From: G965247265 sp965247265
GTDB lineage: Bacteria > Pseudomonadota > Gammaproteobacteria > UBA4575
Assembly: GCA_965247265.1 (NCBI GenBank)
Contig: OZ252002.1
Span: 1,488,001 to 1,552,000 of the forward strand
Direction: 5' to 3'
Length of the DNA: 64,000 bases
Both the position numbers and the translations under genes were made by a program. Shown piece after piece: positions 8,530 to 17,067 of this stretch (its first letter is position 1; each line of letters starts with the position of its first letter). A model generated the notes under the pieces. The model ran no database searches. It had not been told where the DNA came from and saw nothing but the letters and a program-made list of their open reading frames with translations.

Positions 8530-9372
8530 TTACGAATGGTGGTGCCAACTAAAGCGCTTGATGAGCATTGCTAAGGAGCTATCTAGTATATAGCCCATAA
8601 TGCCAATGGTGAGCACTATTGCGGTAAGGTGGTCATAAGACAGCGTCTCCCGAGCATCCGCAATGGAATAACCAAGACCAGATGTGACGCCAAGAAATTC
8701 GGCGGGGACGAGTACAATCCACGCAACACCCAGGGCGAGTCGCACACCCGTCAAGATATCAAACATGATCGCGGGCAAAATAATTTGTGTAACCATATGC
8801 CAGGGCTTGGCGCCAAGATTTCGGGCAACTTTGAACCAAGCGGGATCCACTTTGGCCAAGCCTGCAGCAGTTGCAAACACAATGGGCCAGACTGCAGCGA
8901 TCGAAATTAAGAAAACGATGGCCCCATTCCAGGTGGTGAACACTATTACAGCGATAGGCTCCCAAGAGAGTGGGCTAATCATTCGAATCAACTGAAATGG
9001 GGAATTACTTATCTCGCGAAATACCTTACTACGACCCAAAAGAATTCCAATTGGAACGCCACAAATAATTGCAATTAGTAGCCCAATGCCAAGACGATAC
9101 CCGCTGGCCACAATGGCGGCTTGAATTTTTCCCATTTCCAATAAATGAGGAATCGCTTTTAATGTTGGGATCGGTCCAAAGTCACTAAAATTAGTCGTAT
9201 TCGGATTGATGTATATGAGATAGCCACCCAACCACCATAGTGCAAACAAAATTGCGAGTCCTGCACACCAATTAAACAGGCTTTTCCCAATGGATATTGC
9301 AATTCTTGAGGAAGAATCGGCTTCAACAGACGTAATTGCATTTATTGAAGCCGATTTATCTCCATTGCTCAA
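8530..9372 (-). CDS. ABC transporter permease, nitrate/sulfonate/taurine type (putative thiocyanate importer)
   Basis: 280 residues with about six membrane helices and the binding-protein-dependent permease loop (ARNLGAKPWHMVTQIILPA followed by the GVRLALGVAW stretch) that contacts the ATPase. It is the SsuC/TauC/NrtB type of inner-membrane permease. Its start overlaps the stop of the binding-protein gene by 4 bases, so translation is coupled. As the last gene downstream of scnBAC, it is inferred to carry thiocyanate or cyanate. The family alone would also allow nitrate, sulfonates or bicarbonate. No clear terminator was seen downstream. Confidence 0.8.
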   Translation of the reverse strand: MSNGDKSASINAITSVEADSSSRIAISIGKSLFNWCAGLAILFALWWLGGYLIYINPNTTNFSDFGPIPTLKAIPHLLEMGKIQAAIVASGYRLGIGLLIAIICGVPIGILLGRSKVFREISNSPFQLIRMISPLSWEPIAVIVFTTWNGAIVFLISIAAVWPIVFATAAGLAKVDPAWFKVARNLGAKPWHMVTQIILPAIMFDILTGVRLALGVAWIVLVPAEFLGVTSGLGYSIADARETLSYDHLTAIVLTIGIMGYILDSSLAMLIKRFSWHHHS

Positions 9373-10670
9373 AGTTCGAACACCTCCGTTCGGGTATACG
9401 GGTCGCCCTCTTTTGGCACACTTGCATCATTTCGCCATTTTGGATTAGCTTCTAATGCGGCTTTGATAAAGTCGTAATTGACGAGGTCATCCGCGGCATG
9501 TTCAGGAGTGAGTCCATCAAGGAAACTCGCATCGCCTGTGACCACGGTCTGTTTTAAGTCGGATACGACAAGTTCAGTGGCAGACCTATACGGCCATGCT
9601 TGAAAGTCAATTCGATTTTGATCCCACTCCGGATGCTTAATTGCAAGAGGATTTTGGTAATAGGCGGGGTCATAAAACATCATTGCACGCTTAACCACTT
9701 CTTTTGGAACAGGTAAGTAACCTTTGCCATCACGTGAAAGAATTTCAGCCATCGACTCTCTATTTTCTGCAAGTGTAATTTGTGCACGTACGACAGCATT
9801 GTGTACGCCCTGTGCCCAAGCGGCACGATCGGGATCCATCGCATCTTCCTCATGCATTACCACGACACAGCATGGGTGACCTTTCCAAGCGTCGCCTGTG
9901 AATCGCAATACCTTGCCGCCGGCCTTAAGTTCACCAAGGGCGTTAAAGGGTTCTGCGACGCAATAGCCATCGATTGAGCCTGCGGCAAGTGCAGGTGGCA
10001 TGGAAGGTGGTGCTAAAACAAGATAGTTACATTCATCAGCCGCCAATTTAGCATTCTGCGGCTTAATGACCGGTTTGATACCTGCAGCTTTCATAATTCG
10101 TTGAGAAACAATGTTATGAATGGAGTACCAGTACGGCACGGCAAACTGCTTGCCACCGAAATCCTTTGGTTCATTAATTCCGGTGTTCTTACCAACTAAT
10201 ATTGCTGAACCGTTTGTATGATCCCATGCTGTGACCTTAATTGGATATTTATTGTTGTAACGCATCCACACAGGAATTGGGATTAGCATGTGTGTAAGGT
10301 TGAATCGATGCGCTGCAAATGCTTCAACAAGCGGCGACCAACCGCGAATGAGAGTTGGCTTCACAGAATCAATGCCTTCATCTTTGAAGTAACCCTGGTC
10401 ATGTGCAATGAGCAGGGCCGCTGCATCAGTGATAGGGATGTAGCATATTTTAATCACAGGGTCCCATTTCGCTTTCGCAGCAAAAGCAGGCATAGGTAAC
10501 GCACTACTTAATGCTGTAAGACCACCAACCTGAAGCAGTTCACGTCGGTTGATACCGGAACCTAGAACATTTTTAAATGTAGGATCATATTCGATGGCGA
10601 GATTCGGATCATCTTCCTGGATGCCGTCACCATGTTTCTGATAGATTTTTTTCATTCTGTCGTCTTTCAT
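9369..10670 (-). CDS. ABC transporter substrate-binding protein, NrtA/SsuA type, Tat-exported
   Basis: 433 residues. A twin-arginine signal with a long N-region (NRRELLQ, Arg42-Arg43, then GGLTALSSALPMPAFA) predicts folded export through Tat. The mature domain resembles the nitrate/bicarbonate/sulfonate binding proteins (KICYIPITDAAALLIAHDQGYFKDEG; SIDGYCVAEPFNALGE). It would deliver its anion to the permease encoded directly downstream. Start ATG 10670 is backed by GAGG eight bases upstream. Position inside the thiocyanate hydrolase operon makes thiocyanate the first guess for ligand; this is inference. Tat use suggests the protein folds before export. Confidence 0.8.
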   Translation of the reverse strand: MKDDRMKKIYQKHGDGIQEDDPNLAIEYDPTFKNVLGSGINRRELLQVGGLTALSSALPMPAFAAKAKWDPVIKICYIPITDAAALLIAHDQGYFKDEGIDSVKPTLIRGWSPLVEAFAAHRFNLTHMLIPIPVWMRYNNKYPIKVTAWDHTNGSAILVGKNTGINEPKDFGGKQFAVPYWYSIHNIVSQRIMKAAGIKPVIKPQNAKLAADECNYLVLAPPSMPPALAAGSIDGYCVAEPFNALGELKAGGKVLRFTGDAWKGHPCCVVVMHEEDAMDPDRAAWAQGVHNAVVRAQITLAENRESMAEILSRDGKGYLPVPKEVVKRAMMFYDPAYYQNPLAIKHPEWDQNRIDFQAWPYRSATELVVSDLKQTVVTGDASFLDGLTPEHAADDLVNYDFIKAALEANPKWRNDASVPKEGDPYTRTEVFEL

Positions 10671-10723
10671 ATTGGCTACCTCATTAAGTTAATTGAATCT
10701 GAACTCCTCTCTATTTTCATAAA

Positions 10724-11563
10724 CTAGTTTATACCGAGTGATTCGGTCTCGGCAGCAGTAATTTCATCGCCTACTTCCATGTTGGTGCTATCTGTTGGGG
10801 CGGCGCCTGCCGCAGCATGGAATAATTGCATAAGTTGTGCACGCATGGCTTGCACCTCAGGATTTTGACGTTCACGAGGATCTTCAAGCCCCACCTTAAC
10901 GTCGTGCATGATTTTACAGGGTGATCCTGCCATGATGAGTGCGCGATCTGCCATAATAACCGCTTCATCAATGTCATGCGTGACCATCACTAAATTAACC
11001 CCCAGCTGTTTAGATATTGCGCGAACATCTCTTTGCAAAGTTGCACGTGTAAACGCGTCTAACGCAGAAAAGGGCTCATCCAAAAGAAGCATTTCGGGCT
11101 CCATGACCAATGAGCGGGCCAGGGCAACACGTTGCTGTTGTCCTCCTGACAGATCTTGCGTATTTTTTTTGGCATATTCCTCAAGGTTAACCAATTTAAT
11201 GGCGTCGTATACACGCGTTTGAGTTTTATCTTTGGGCCACCCTGCAAAGCGCAAGCCTATACCTACAATTTGTTCAACCGTCATCCAAGGGAAAAGATGC
11301 GGTGCTTGAAACATCATCACCCAGCGCGATGAGGGTTCTTTAATGTCTTTACCATTAATTTGACTGGTTCCGCCCGATTTATTTAATAAGCCCGCTAATA
11401 TGTGCAGAAGTGTCGATTTACCACAGCCTGAACGACCTATGATGACGAGTGACTCACCGGGAGCTGCTTGTATATCTACTTTATCGAAGGTGAGTGGGCA
11501 CTTCGAGTTATAGCGATGAGTAAGCTCTTTGATGTTTATGCTGACGCCAGTATGTTCTGACAT
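10724..11563 (-). CDS. ABC transporter ATP-binding protein, nitrate/sulfonate type
   Basis: 279 residues. Walker A GRSGCGKST (residues 43-51), ABC signature LSGGQQQR, Walker B MLLLDEPFSALD and the switch histidine in VTHDIDEAV are all intact, with the SsuB/TauB/NrtD pattern. It powers the permease encoded two genes downstream. It is separated by about 100 bases from the dsrE-like gene above and by 53 bases from the binding-protein gene below, all on one strand, so a single operon with scnBAC is likely. The extra 30-residue tail after position 245 has no recognised motif. Confidence 0.85.
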   Translation of the reverse strand: MSEHTGVSINIKELTHRYNSKCPLTFDKVDIQAAPGESLVIIGRSGCGKSTLLHILAGLLNKSGGTSQINGKDIKEPSSRWVMMFQAPHLFPWMTVEQIVGIGLRFAGWPKDKTQTRVYDAIKLVNLEEYAKKNTQDLSGGQQQRVALARSLVMEPEMLLLDEPFSALDAFTRATLQRDVRAISKQLGVNLVMVTHDIDEAVIMADRALIMAGSPCKIMHDVKVGLEDPRERQNPEVQAMRAQLMQLFHAAAGAAPTDSTNMEVGDEITAAETESLGIN

Positions 11564-11663
11564 TACATAATTCCTTTCAATATGTTAGATAAAGTAGCTC
11601 TCGCTGTTTCTGCTGAAATTCTTATAAGTTGGCTAACATTGTTGGCGTTATAACTCACATCTA

Positions 11664-12026
11664 TTACTCGGCAATTATTTTGTCTGACCATTCTACATCT
11701 TCAACAAATGTATCTGGATTTCCCGGTTGCGCGCCCGCCGCCTTCATATCATCTTCGGTTACGCCGCGAGCCCTTGAGCAAGCGCCACAACATTCAATGC
11801 GAACGCCATTCTCAATTGCTTCGTTCCATTGATCAGCCACTGAAGGCCAACCTACGGGAATCATATTGTCACGAACAACGGGTCGTGCCAGACATACTGC
11901 TTCACCAAGTAAAAATATGCGAACCGCATGGCCCTTACTTGCGAGTGCATTTGCATGCCCGAACACCATGGCAGCTCGGGTGGGGTCATCACTTCCCCAT
12001 GATGATTTCATGAAAATATTTGACAT
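11664..12026 (-). CDS. DsrE-like sulfur-handling protein in the scn operon
   Basis: 120 residues of the DsrE/DsrF-like fold: KSSWGSDDPTRAAMVFGHA near the N-terminus, a second strand VRIFLLGEAVCLA, and a cysteine cluster ECCGACSRARG (Cys79, Cys80, Cys83). Family members carry sulfane sulfur on cysteine or act as relay partners. Here it follows the hydrolase genes with its own good ribosome site (AAGAGGGAG). Thiocyanate hydrolysis gives carbonyl sulfide, so a role in handling sulfur released downstream is plausible, but no reaction can be assigned from sequence. Confidence 0.7.
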   Translation of the reverse strand: MSNIFMKSSWGSDDPTRAAMVFGHANALASKGHAVRIFLLGEAVCLARPVVRDNMIPVGWPSVADQWNEAIENGVRIECCGACSRARGVTEDDMKAAGAQPGNPDTFVEDVEWSDKIIAE

Positions 12027-12130
12027 GACTCCCTCTTAATCATTACTTCTGAGGTTTAAAATTCGATTTTTATGAACCAGGATGCTGTTATTTTAATTTT
12101 CGCTTCATGGTTACTACCGTAGGGTTTTGA

Positions 12131-12526
12131 TCAAACCATGTTGAGGCGTTTATCAACCTCCTTCATACGATGTTTTAGTTCGTCCTCATCAATCAGGCCG
12201 CGTCGAATCATTGAATGTGCTAATGTTAGCAGTTGTCGCTCTGGGAAGGGCAGTCCCGCATACTGTTCTTCAGAAAGTTCATCTTCTTCCCAGCGACGCT
12301 CAAGTGCTGGGAGTGCACAGGAAATTTCTGACAGCACATCACAGGTAGCTTCAAGTGTAACTTTCCAGGGTGGGTCAGGATTATCCACGCCATATTGCTC
12401 GCACAATTCATCCCAGACTCTGCCTTTTTGCTTGACATTTTCAAGCAGGGAAATTGGGGACTTATCCAGATTTCGATTTTCCATTTCTTTGTCGAGCTCA
12501 ATTTTTTCTGGATTCACGGAGGTCAT
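12131..12526 (-). CDS. P15K-like activator of thiocyanate hydrolase
   Basis: 131 residues (about 15 kDa) resembling the N-terminal part of nitrile hydratase beta: LEATCDVLSEISCALPALER, YAGLPFPERQLLTLAHSMIRRGLI. In Thiobacillus thioparus a protein of this size and relationship, P15K, is encoded with scnBAC and promotes cobalt insertion into the gamma subunit. Position (8 bases after scnC, same strand), size and similarity agree. It is probably a cobalt metallochaperone for ScnC and not a fourth subunit. Confidence in exact role is moderate because assignment rests on memory of the family and on context. Confidence 0.75.
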   Translation of the reverse strand: MTSVNPEKIELDKEMENRNLDKSPISLLENVKQKGRVWDELCEQYGVDNPDPPWKVTLEATCDVLSEISCALPALERRWEEDELSEEQYAGLPFPERQLLTLAHSMIRRGLIDEDELKHRMKEVDKRLNMV

Positions 12527-12534
12527 TAGAATTC

Positions 12535-13230
12535 CTAATGGTTGTAAGGATTTACAGCTGGGCGAATGGGTCGTACATCGTTTGCTGTCTTTCCGGGCTT
12601 AGGCACAGCAACACCAATTAAACAATCCCGAGTTACTATCTCAGTCAACTGATCCTCACTCCAGCCTTCTGTGCCTTCAGGTCGAACGGGCATTACAATA
12701 AAGCGTGATTTCTGGTTCGAATCTTCAACTCTTACTTCGACATCTTCGGGTATTTGCAGGCCAAATTCCGCAAGTACTTGGCGAGGCCAACGGACCAAGC
12801 GTCGACGATAGTTCGGTGTTCGATACCACTCAGGCGACTGACCAAGGATGGGTCGTGGGTAGCACGAACATAACGTGCATACCACTACGTGCTTCAATTT
12901 AGGCGTGTCTTCCAGAACGCGTAAGTTGCAGTAATCACTTGGGGTGCCAAACTTGGTAGGCATCTGATTAACCCAGTCAATTCCTACTTCTAAGCTGGCT
13001 TTAACACTATCTTCCACCGCAAGTTTTTTGTACTCAGGATCCAACCATGCCTTGGCAACAAGTCGTGCTGCAGGCAGCGGGCCAAGAGTGTGCATGTATT
13101 CTGTCCAACGTTGATGGTCTTCTGCGGTAAACAAACCTTTTTCAATAGCAAGTTCGCGTACGGCAATTTCAAGTACTTCGAACTCGCTGACTTCATCTAC
13201 CATCGGTGCAGGTTTATGCTTATCTGCCAT
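12535..13230 (-). CDS. scnC: Thiocyanate hydrolase gamma subunit (cobalt-binding, catalytic)
   Basis: 231 residues from ATG 13230, preceded by AGAAGAGGA; a longer frame runs to 13305 but lacks this site and would overlap scnA. The metal motif V-C-T-L-C-S-C (Cys118, Cys121, Ser122, Cys123) followed by YPRPILG is the cobalt form (Thr, not Ser, after the first Cys) of the nitrile hydratase/thiocyanate hydrolase claw setting. In known enzymes two cysteines are oxidised to sulfinate and sulfenate. With ScnA and ScnB it hydrolyses SCN- to COS and ammonia. A nitrile hydratase alpha subunit is the alternative, made unlikely by the split beta subunit encoded just upstream. Confidence 0.9.
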   Translation of the reverse strand: MADKHKPAPMVDEVSEFEVLEIAVRELAIEKGLFTAEDHQRWTEYMHTLGPLPAARLVAKAWLDPEYKKLAVEDSVKASLEVGIDWVNQMPTKFGTPSDYCNLRVLEDTPKLKHVVVCTLCSCYPRPILGQSPEWYRTPNYRRRLVRWPRQVLAEFGLQIPEDVEVRVEDSNQKSRFIVMPVRPEGTEGWSEDQLTEIVTRDCLIGVAVPKPGKTANDVRPIRPAVNPYNH

Positions 13231-13286
13231 TTTTTTTCCTCTTCTAATAATTATGTACTGAACATTTTTAGTAATTGCAGCTGAAT

Positions 13287-13655
13287 TTATAATGGTTCCA
13301 GCCAACGTTCGGGCAACTCAGTTTCCAAGGTATCGTTAGCGAATGTATCGGGATAGTCTGGCCAAAGGTCTTTTTGCTTGAAGACCAAACTGTAAAACCA
13401 TTGCGGATTTTCCGTGTTATCCCAGGCTTCATCTTCTGCTGCTGGGCTTTCATAGACCAGCTCAGAAACCGTTGCAGGTGCACCGCGTGTGTACATTTGG
13501 GTGCGTGTATAGAAAACATCCGGTAAATTTTTAATTCGAACTTTATCGCCCACTTTGAATTTAGGCGTGCCCGCATCGCCTTTAAAACACTGCGGGTCAC
13601 CAATTGAAGTGGCTTTTTTAACGTGGTGCTCTAGATCGTAGTGTGGCTTACTCAT
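13287..13655 (-). CDS. scnA: Thiocyanate hydrolase alpha subunit
   Basis: 122 residues from ATG 13655, which overlaps the scnB stop by 8 bases (ATGAGTAA), a sign of coupled translation. An upstream in-frame ATG at 13676 is less likely. The SH3-like barrel segment (FKVGDKVRIKNLPDVFYTRT, MYTRGAPATVSELVYE, WFYSLVFKQKDLWPD, WLEPL) matches the C-terminal half of nitrile hydratase beta. In thiocyanate hydrolase this half is a separate polypeptide of about 126 residues, as here. It packs against ScnB and ScnC to form the active site. Confidence 0.88.
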   Translation of the reverse strand: MSKPHYDLEHHVKKATSIGDPQCFKGDAGTPKFKVGDKVRIKNLPDVFYTRTQMYTRGAPATVSELVYESPAAEDEAWDNTENPQWFYSLVFKQKDLWPDYPDTFANDTLETELPERWLEPL

Positions 13656-14079
13656 AGCGCTTCTTAACCTCATCAATCTTGTCGTGTAGTTCAGAGAGTG
13701 TGACGAATTGCTTGTCTACTAGAATTAATGCCGCAGTAAGCAGCCATCTACCGTAATAAGGCAAGCCTAAATATTGCGTTTGGCCCACATCTACATTTTG
13801 TCGGCGACGCCTTTCTTCGGCATTCCAGACACCGCGCCAAGCGAGAACTTCACATGTTACAAATGTATTGTGTTCCCACACTTCTTCTTCTTTTTCTTCC
13901 CATGGAATGGGTACATCCCGTTCTCCACCTACATCATGAGCGCATCGTGTATAGGCTCTGTAGTGTGCGTTATCAACTTCATCGGGATAGGGTGCATGAG
14001 TTTCTTGATGTAATGCCGGCTGCAATCGACCGACAAGATCAAGATGCGACAGTACGCTTTTTCTGATAGACGAAGACAT
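13648..14079 (-). CDS. scnB: Thiocyanate hydrolase beta subunit
   Basis: 143 residues. Segments LQPALHQETHAP, YRAYTRCAHDVGGERDVPIP, LAWRGVWNAEERRRRQNVDV and LGLPYYGRWLLTAALILVDK match the known beta subunit, which corresponds to the N-terminal half of nitrile hydratase beta. It is the first gene of the operon, with a very strong AAGGAGGAG site. Gene order B-A-C-P15K equals that of Thiobacillus thioparus. About 115 bases of leader separate it from a promoter carrying the shared operator. Confidence 0.9.
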   Translation of the reverse strand: MSSSIRKSVLSHLDLVGRLQPALHQETHAPYPDEVDNAHYRAYTRCAHDVGGERDVPIPWEEKEEEVWEHNTFVTCEVLAWRGVWNAEERRRRQNVDVGQTQYLGLPYYGRWLLTAALILVDKQFVTLSELHDKIDEVKKRYE

Positions 14080-14201
14080 AATTTGGACTCCTCCTTCTTA
14101 CTTATAAATTTTGCGAACAAGTAGTCTTGTAAGCCAAGCTACATGCTTTCTTAGAATTTTCTAATATACTTAAATGCAGTGCATACTTGACTTCAAGAAT
14201 A

Positions 14202-14271
14202 AGTCTAAAGGAGTTGTATTATTTATCCAAGACTTTGTTGTTATCAATCCCATAGGAGTTAGCTATGGATT
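14202..14271 (-). promoter_or_regulatory. scn operon promoter with CynR-type operator (copy 2 of 3)
   Basis: On the minus strand AATCCATAG-N7-CTATGGGATT (14271-14246) is followed by GATAACAACAAAG, -35 TTGGAT (14230-14225), a 17-base spacer and -10 TAGACT (14207-14202). The palindrome centre is about 64 bases before the expected start. Over 62 aligned bases it matches the cbtB promoter at 52 positions by hand count, including the spacer (ACAACTCCTT), so one was probably copied from the other. The T-N11-A core is present. Confidence 0.78.
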
Positions 14272-14430
14272 GAATAGCTCATTATTTGAGCATAAAGGTT
14301 TAATGCATTGCGCAATTCAATATCGAATTAAAATAAGGATTTGTAGGTGAATAACCTAATTTAAAGCTATATAAATTAATGATATATAGAAAGGAAATAA
14401 ATCAGATTTATAATAACAGATTGTTATACA
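14272..14430. other. Intergenic upstream of the scn promoter
   Basis: About 160 AT-rich bases between the operator and the end of the phosphodiesterase gene. No gene or terminator was seen. Confidence 0.3.
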
Positions 14431-15213
14431 TTACTTAATGTAATGCACCTTGGTGTCAATGATATTTGAAGACGTTAATTTGATATATCGATACGCAGGT
14501 CGAGATGATTTAACGCGTTGCATAACCGCAGAATTTGCTTTGAATTGGTAACACGTAGAGGGTGTTCCCAGCACACGTAGTTTGTCTTCTTTTGTATCAA
14601 ACGCTTGGTGGGCATGTCCAAATAGTAACAGTGAATACTCCTTGAACTTGTTAATGATTTGTAAAAATTCAGTTTTGTTTTTTAGGCCAATTACATCAAG
14701 CCATGCACTGTTGATAGGGACGGGTGGGGGATGGATGGCTAGTATCTTAAATTGATTAGCATTATGTTTTAGATACGTTCCCAATTGCTGCAGACAGTTC
14801 TGACTGATAATGCCGTGATGTTTATTTTCCACCAAACTGCTAAGCAGAATTAGCGAAAACTTGCCTAGCTGTATGATTTTTATTGATTCAGTAGGGCTGT
14901 CGGGAAATTCATGCTGCAATAATTTTGGCGTGTCATGATTTCCTGGAATGCAGTAAATCGGTGATTCGTACTGTTGTGTTATCGATTTGAAAAGCGCATA
15001 GCTTTCTTTTGTACCCGTTTGAGAAATATCGCCCGTTACTACTAAGAAGTCGATATCTGGATAATGTGTTTTGCTGTGAGACAAAACAGATTCAAAACAT
15101 TGTTTCGTATTTAGATTATAAAATGTTTCATCAGGTTGATTAAGTAAATGGGTATCTGTCATATGAATAAATTGTAAAACAGCATCTTGTTTATTATGTG
15201 ATTTCTTGAGCAT
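14431..15213 (-). CDS. CpdA-like metallophosphoesterase
   Basis: The calcineurin-like metal motifs are all present in order: FIHMTDTHL, VTGDIS, CIPGNHD, AIHPPP and LFGHAH. Size and order fit the CpdA (3',5'-cAMP phosphodiesterase) group, in which two metals bound by these residues cleave a phosphodiester. Other cyclic nucleotides or phosphoesters are possible. I chose ATG 15213; a longer frame from TTG 15258 exists and no ribosome site decides between them. It lies between cynS-side genes and the scn operon but has no visible scn-type operator. Confidence 0.75.
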   Translation of the reverse strand: MLKKSHNKQDAVLQFIHMTDTHLLNQPDETFYNLNTKQCFESVLSHSKTHYPDIDFLVVTGDISQTGTKESYALFKSITQQYESPIYCIPGNHDTPKLLQHEFPDSPTESIKIIQLGKFSLILLSSLVENKHHGIISQNCLQQLGTYLKHNANQFKILAIHPPPVPINSAWLDVIGLKNKTEFLQIINKFKEYSLLLFGHAHQAFDTKEDKLRVLGTPSTCYQFKANSAVMQRVKSSRPAYRYIKLTSSNIIDTKVHYIK

Positions 15214-15455
15214 GTAAGATGTAAATTTTACAAGGTTAACGTTAAAATCTTGATTCAATTATTGATGTTTAATAACACTTTTACTCAAAATGTTCCTCGC
15301 CGGTACAGCTACTAGGGCTTTAAAAATTTTCCTTGCAGAAAAAAAGCTAAACTCAATTGCATCTGTACTACTATTATTCATGTATTCAAGAGTGATGCGA
15401 ATCAAAATAGTCTATTAAAGTGATAATCTTGTGACGCTCAAATTTGGATTTTTAC

Positions 15456-15731
15456 ATGATGCAACGCTTTATTGATTATTTAATTGATGCAGTAACGAGT
15501 GGGAACCGGCCGATGCGCATTTTCTTTTTCGGCGGCGTATTCCTTGCACTCTTTATGATGACAATGTTAAGTAAGTTTTTTGGCGCGAATACGAATATTG
15601 GCGGTGATATTAAATTGCTTAATGTTATTTTAATAATTGCTTCGCTATTTATTGGTTTTGGTGTCTCGTTTGCATTTATTAACTTTGCAGATGCAATAAA
15701 GCGACAGCGAAAGCCTGACAGGCAAGAATAA
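15456..15731 (+). CDS. Small membrane protein (91 aa), unknown
   Basis: Two hydrophobic segments (RIFFFGGVFLALFMMTML and LLNVILIIASLFIGFGVSFAFI) flank a polar loop, with a basic C-terminus (KRQRKPDRQE). This predicts an inner-membrane hairpin protein with cytoplasmic ends. ATG 15456 or 15459 is a more natural start than the TTG at 15444. No family recognised. It is the only plus-strand gene between the phosphodiesterase and the 106-residue protein. Confidence 0.55.
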   Translation: MMQRFIDYLIDAVTSGNRPMRIFFFGGVFLALFMMTMLSKFFGANTNIGGDIKLLNVILIIASLFIGFGVSFAFINFADAIKRQRKPDRQE

Positions 15732-15834
15732 ATTGATCCATTATGTAGCATAACGAACAGTGTATTCCCTAGCTGTCTGCAGATATCAGAAGTATAATTT
15801 TTATATATAGGAGTATGTTAAATGCAAATGTCTA

Positions 15835-16155
15835 CTATTTTTGCCGCCAAACCAAAGCATAGCTCGATTTGTCTACTTTGTGTTGGTTATCAGTGATTAT
15901 AATTTCAGCCTCATATTGTTTTGTAGAAGAATTGATGGGGCAGTTAAATAGTAATTGTCGAAACTGTTTATAGTCTATGCTTTCGAACACATCATTTTCG
16001 TGTTGTAAAAATGCGTAAAGATTTGGCAGGGTAAAGCACCATCGTTCGTGATCCACGCAAAATCTTTGGTCCAGCTTCAATTTATTAAGCAGACTTATAT
16101 CTTTTTGAGCAACGCTCTCAAAAAATGCAACCAGTGCTTGTTCAATATCTTGCAT
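15835..16155 (-). CDS. Hypothetical protein (106 aa), possibly NTF2-like
   Basis: The opening MQDIEQALVAFFESVAQKDI, a middle with FTLPNLYAFLQHENDVFESI and a final strand SYALVWRQK suggest a small alpha+beta domain such as NTF2-like proteins, but the match is weak and I name no family. It lies about 180 bases after cynS on the same strand, so it could be co-transcribed with cyanase. Codon use looks normal for the region. Confidence 0.5.
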   Translation of the reverse strand: MQDIEQALVAFFESVAQKDISLLNKLKLDQRFCVDHERWCFTLPNLYAFLQHENDVFESIDYKQFRQLLFNCPINSSTKQYEAEIIITDNQHKVDKSSYALVWRQK

Positions 16156-16333
16156 AGAAATAACTATCGGAACAACATCCGATAATTATTTCATCTTATA
16201 TCCAGCTAGACACTAAGTATTTATCACCATATCGACTACAACTACTAAACGAAACAACAATGGCAATGTAATTTTTGAAGTGCTAGTGCTCGCTAATCAA
16301 TTAACAGGTTTGAAACAGGGTATAAAAATTTCA

Positions 16334-16822
16334 TTACCATGAAGTGTAGCGCAAAAACTTACCATTCAAGGTAATTACCACTCTATCGCCTTTAGGATTT
16401 TCTTCTTTATCAATATTCATTGAGAAATCTATTGCACTCATTATCCCATCGCCAAATTTTTCATGAATAATTTCTTTAATTGTATCGCCGTAGACACCAA
16501 CAATTTCATAGAGTCGATAGACTACAGGGTCTTGCGGTATGGTTTTTTCCCATGACTTGTGGGGAAATTGTTGTAATGCAGTGCAAACTGCTTCGTCGAG
16601 TTCCAGGAGGGTGCATAGATTTTTTGCGTCGTTTTCAGGCATGCTATTCATACCTAAGCAAGCAGATGTAATCCACGTTTCACTTTTATCCAACTTATTG
16701 GCAATATCCTCCCAAGTTAACATTTTTGCTTTTTTGGCTAGGATAATGAGATCAGTCATTGTTTCTTTTGTAATGCTGTTTTTCTCAGCAATGATTAGAT
16801 TGGTTGCTGCTTCTTTGGTCAT
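16334..16822 (-). CDS. cynS: Cyanase (cyanate hydratase)
   Basis: 162 residues, close to the 156 of the E. coli enzyme. The C-terminal catalytic domain is highly conserved: VYRLYEIVGVYGDTIKEIIH and EKFGDGIMSAIDF, with the catalytic triad expected at Arg103, Glu106 and Ser129. The N-terminal part is the helix-turn-helix-like domain of the family. The decameric cytoplasmic enzyme converts cyanate and bicarbonate to carbamate and CO2, giving ammonia. It lies downstream of the cynR-like regulator on the same strand. Its own upstream region lacks the shared operator, so it may be read from the regulator's transcript. It clears cyanate and is not a step of the hydrolase route. Confidence 0.95.
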   Translation of the reverse strand: MTKEAATNLIIAEKNSITKETMTDLIILAKKAKMLTWEDIANKLDKSETWITSACLGMNSMPENDAKNLCTLLELDEAVCTALQQFPHKSWEKTIPQDPVVYRLYEIVGVYGDTIKEIIHEKFGDGIMSAIDFSMNIDKEENPKGDRVVITLNGKFLRYTSW

Positions 16823-17067
16823 TTCTACTGCTCCGTAATTGAATTCAACTTACATTAAGCATATTTCATGCCAGCTAATTGCTGTTTATATGTATCAGCG
16901 AGTTACTAATCACTAGTCGTACTTACTGATAAAAGAGAAACGGTTATGCACTTTAAATGTACGTGCTTGCACAATCTTAGTGCAGCAGTGGACAGATGCG
17001 ATAATACTGAGGATGTCTATGCGCTGTTCAGTTCAGGAACAGGTGGCTTTTTCTCAGAGTGAGGCGA

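Noticed and set aside
12535..14079. Ordinary cobalt nitrile hydratase
   Set aside because: Nitrile hydratase beta is one chain; here it is split into two genes in the order and size of thiocyanate hydrolase, and ScnB text matches the known subunit closely.
16334..16822. Cyanase as second step after thiocyanate hydrolase
   Set aside because: The hydrolase makes COS and ammonia, not cyanate. Cyanase more likely handles cyanate from other sources.
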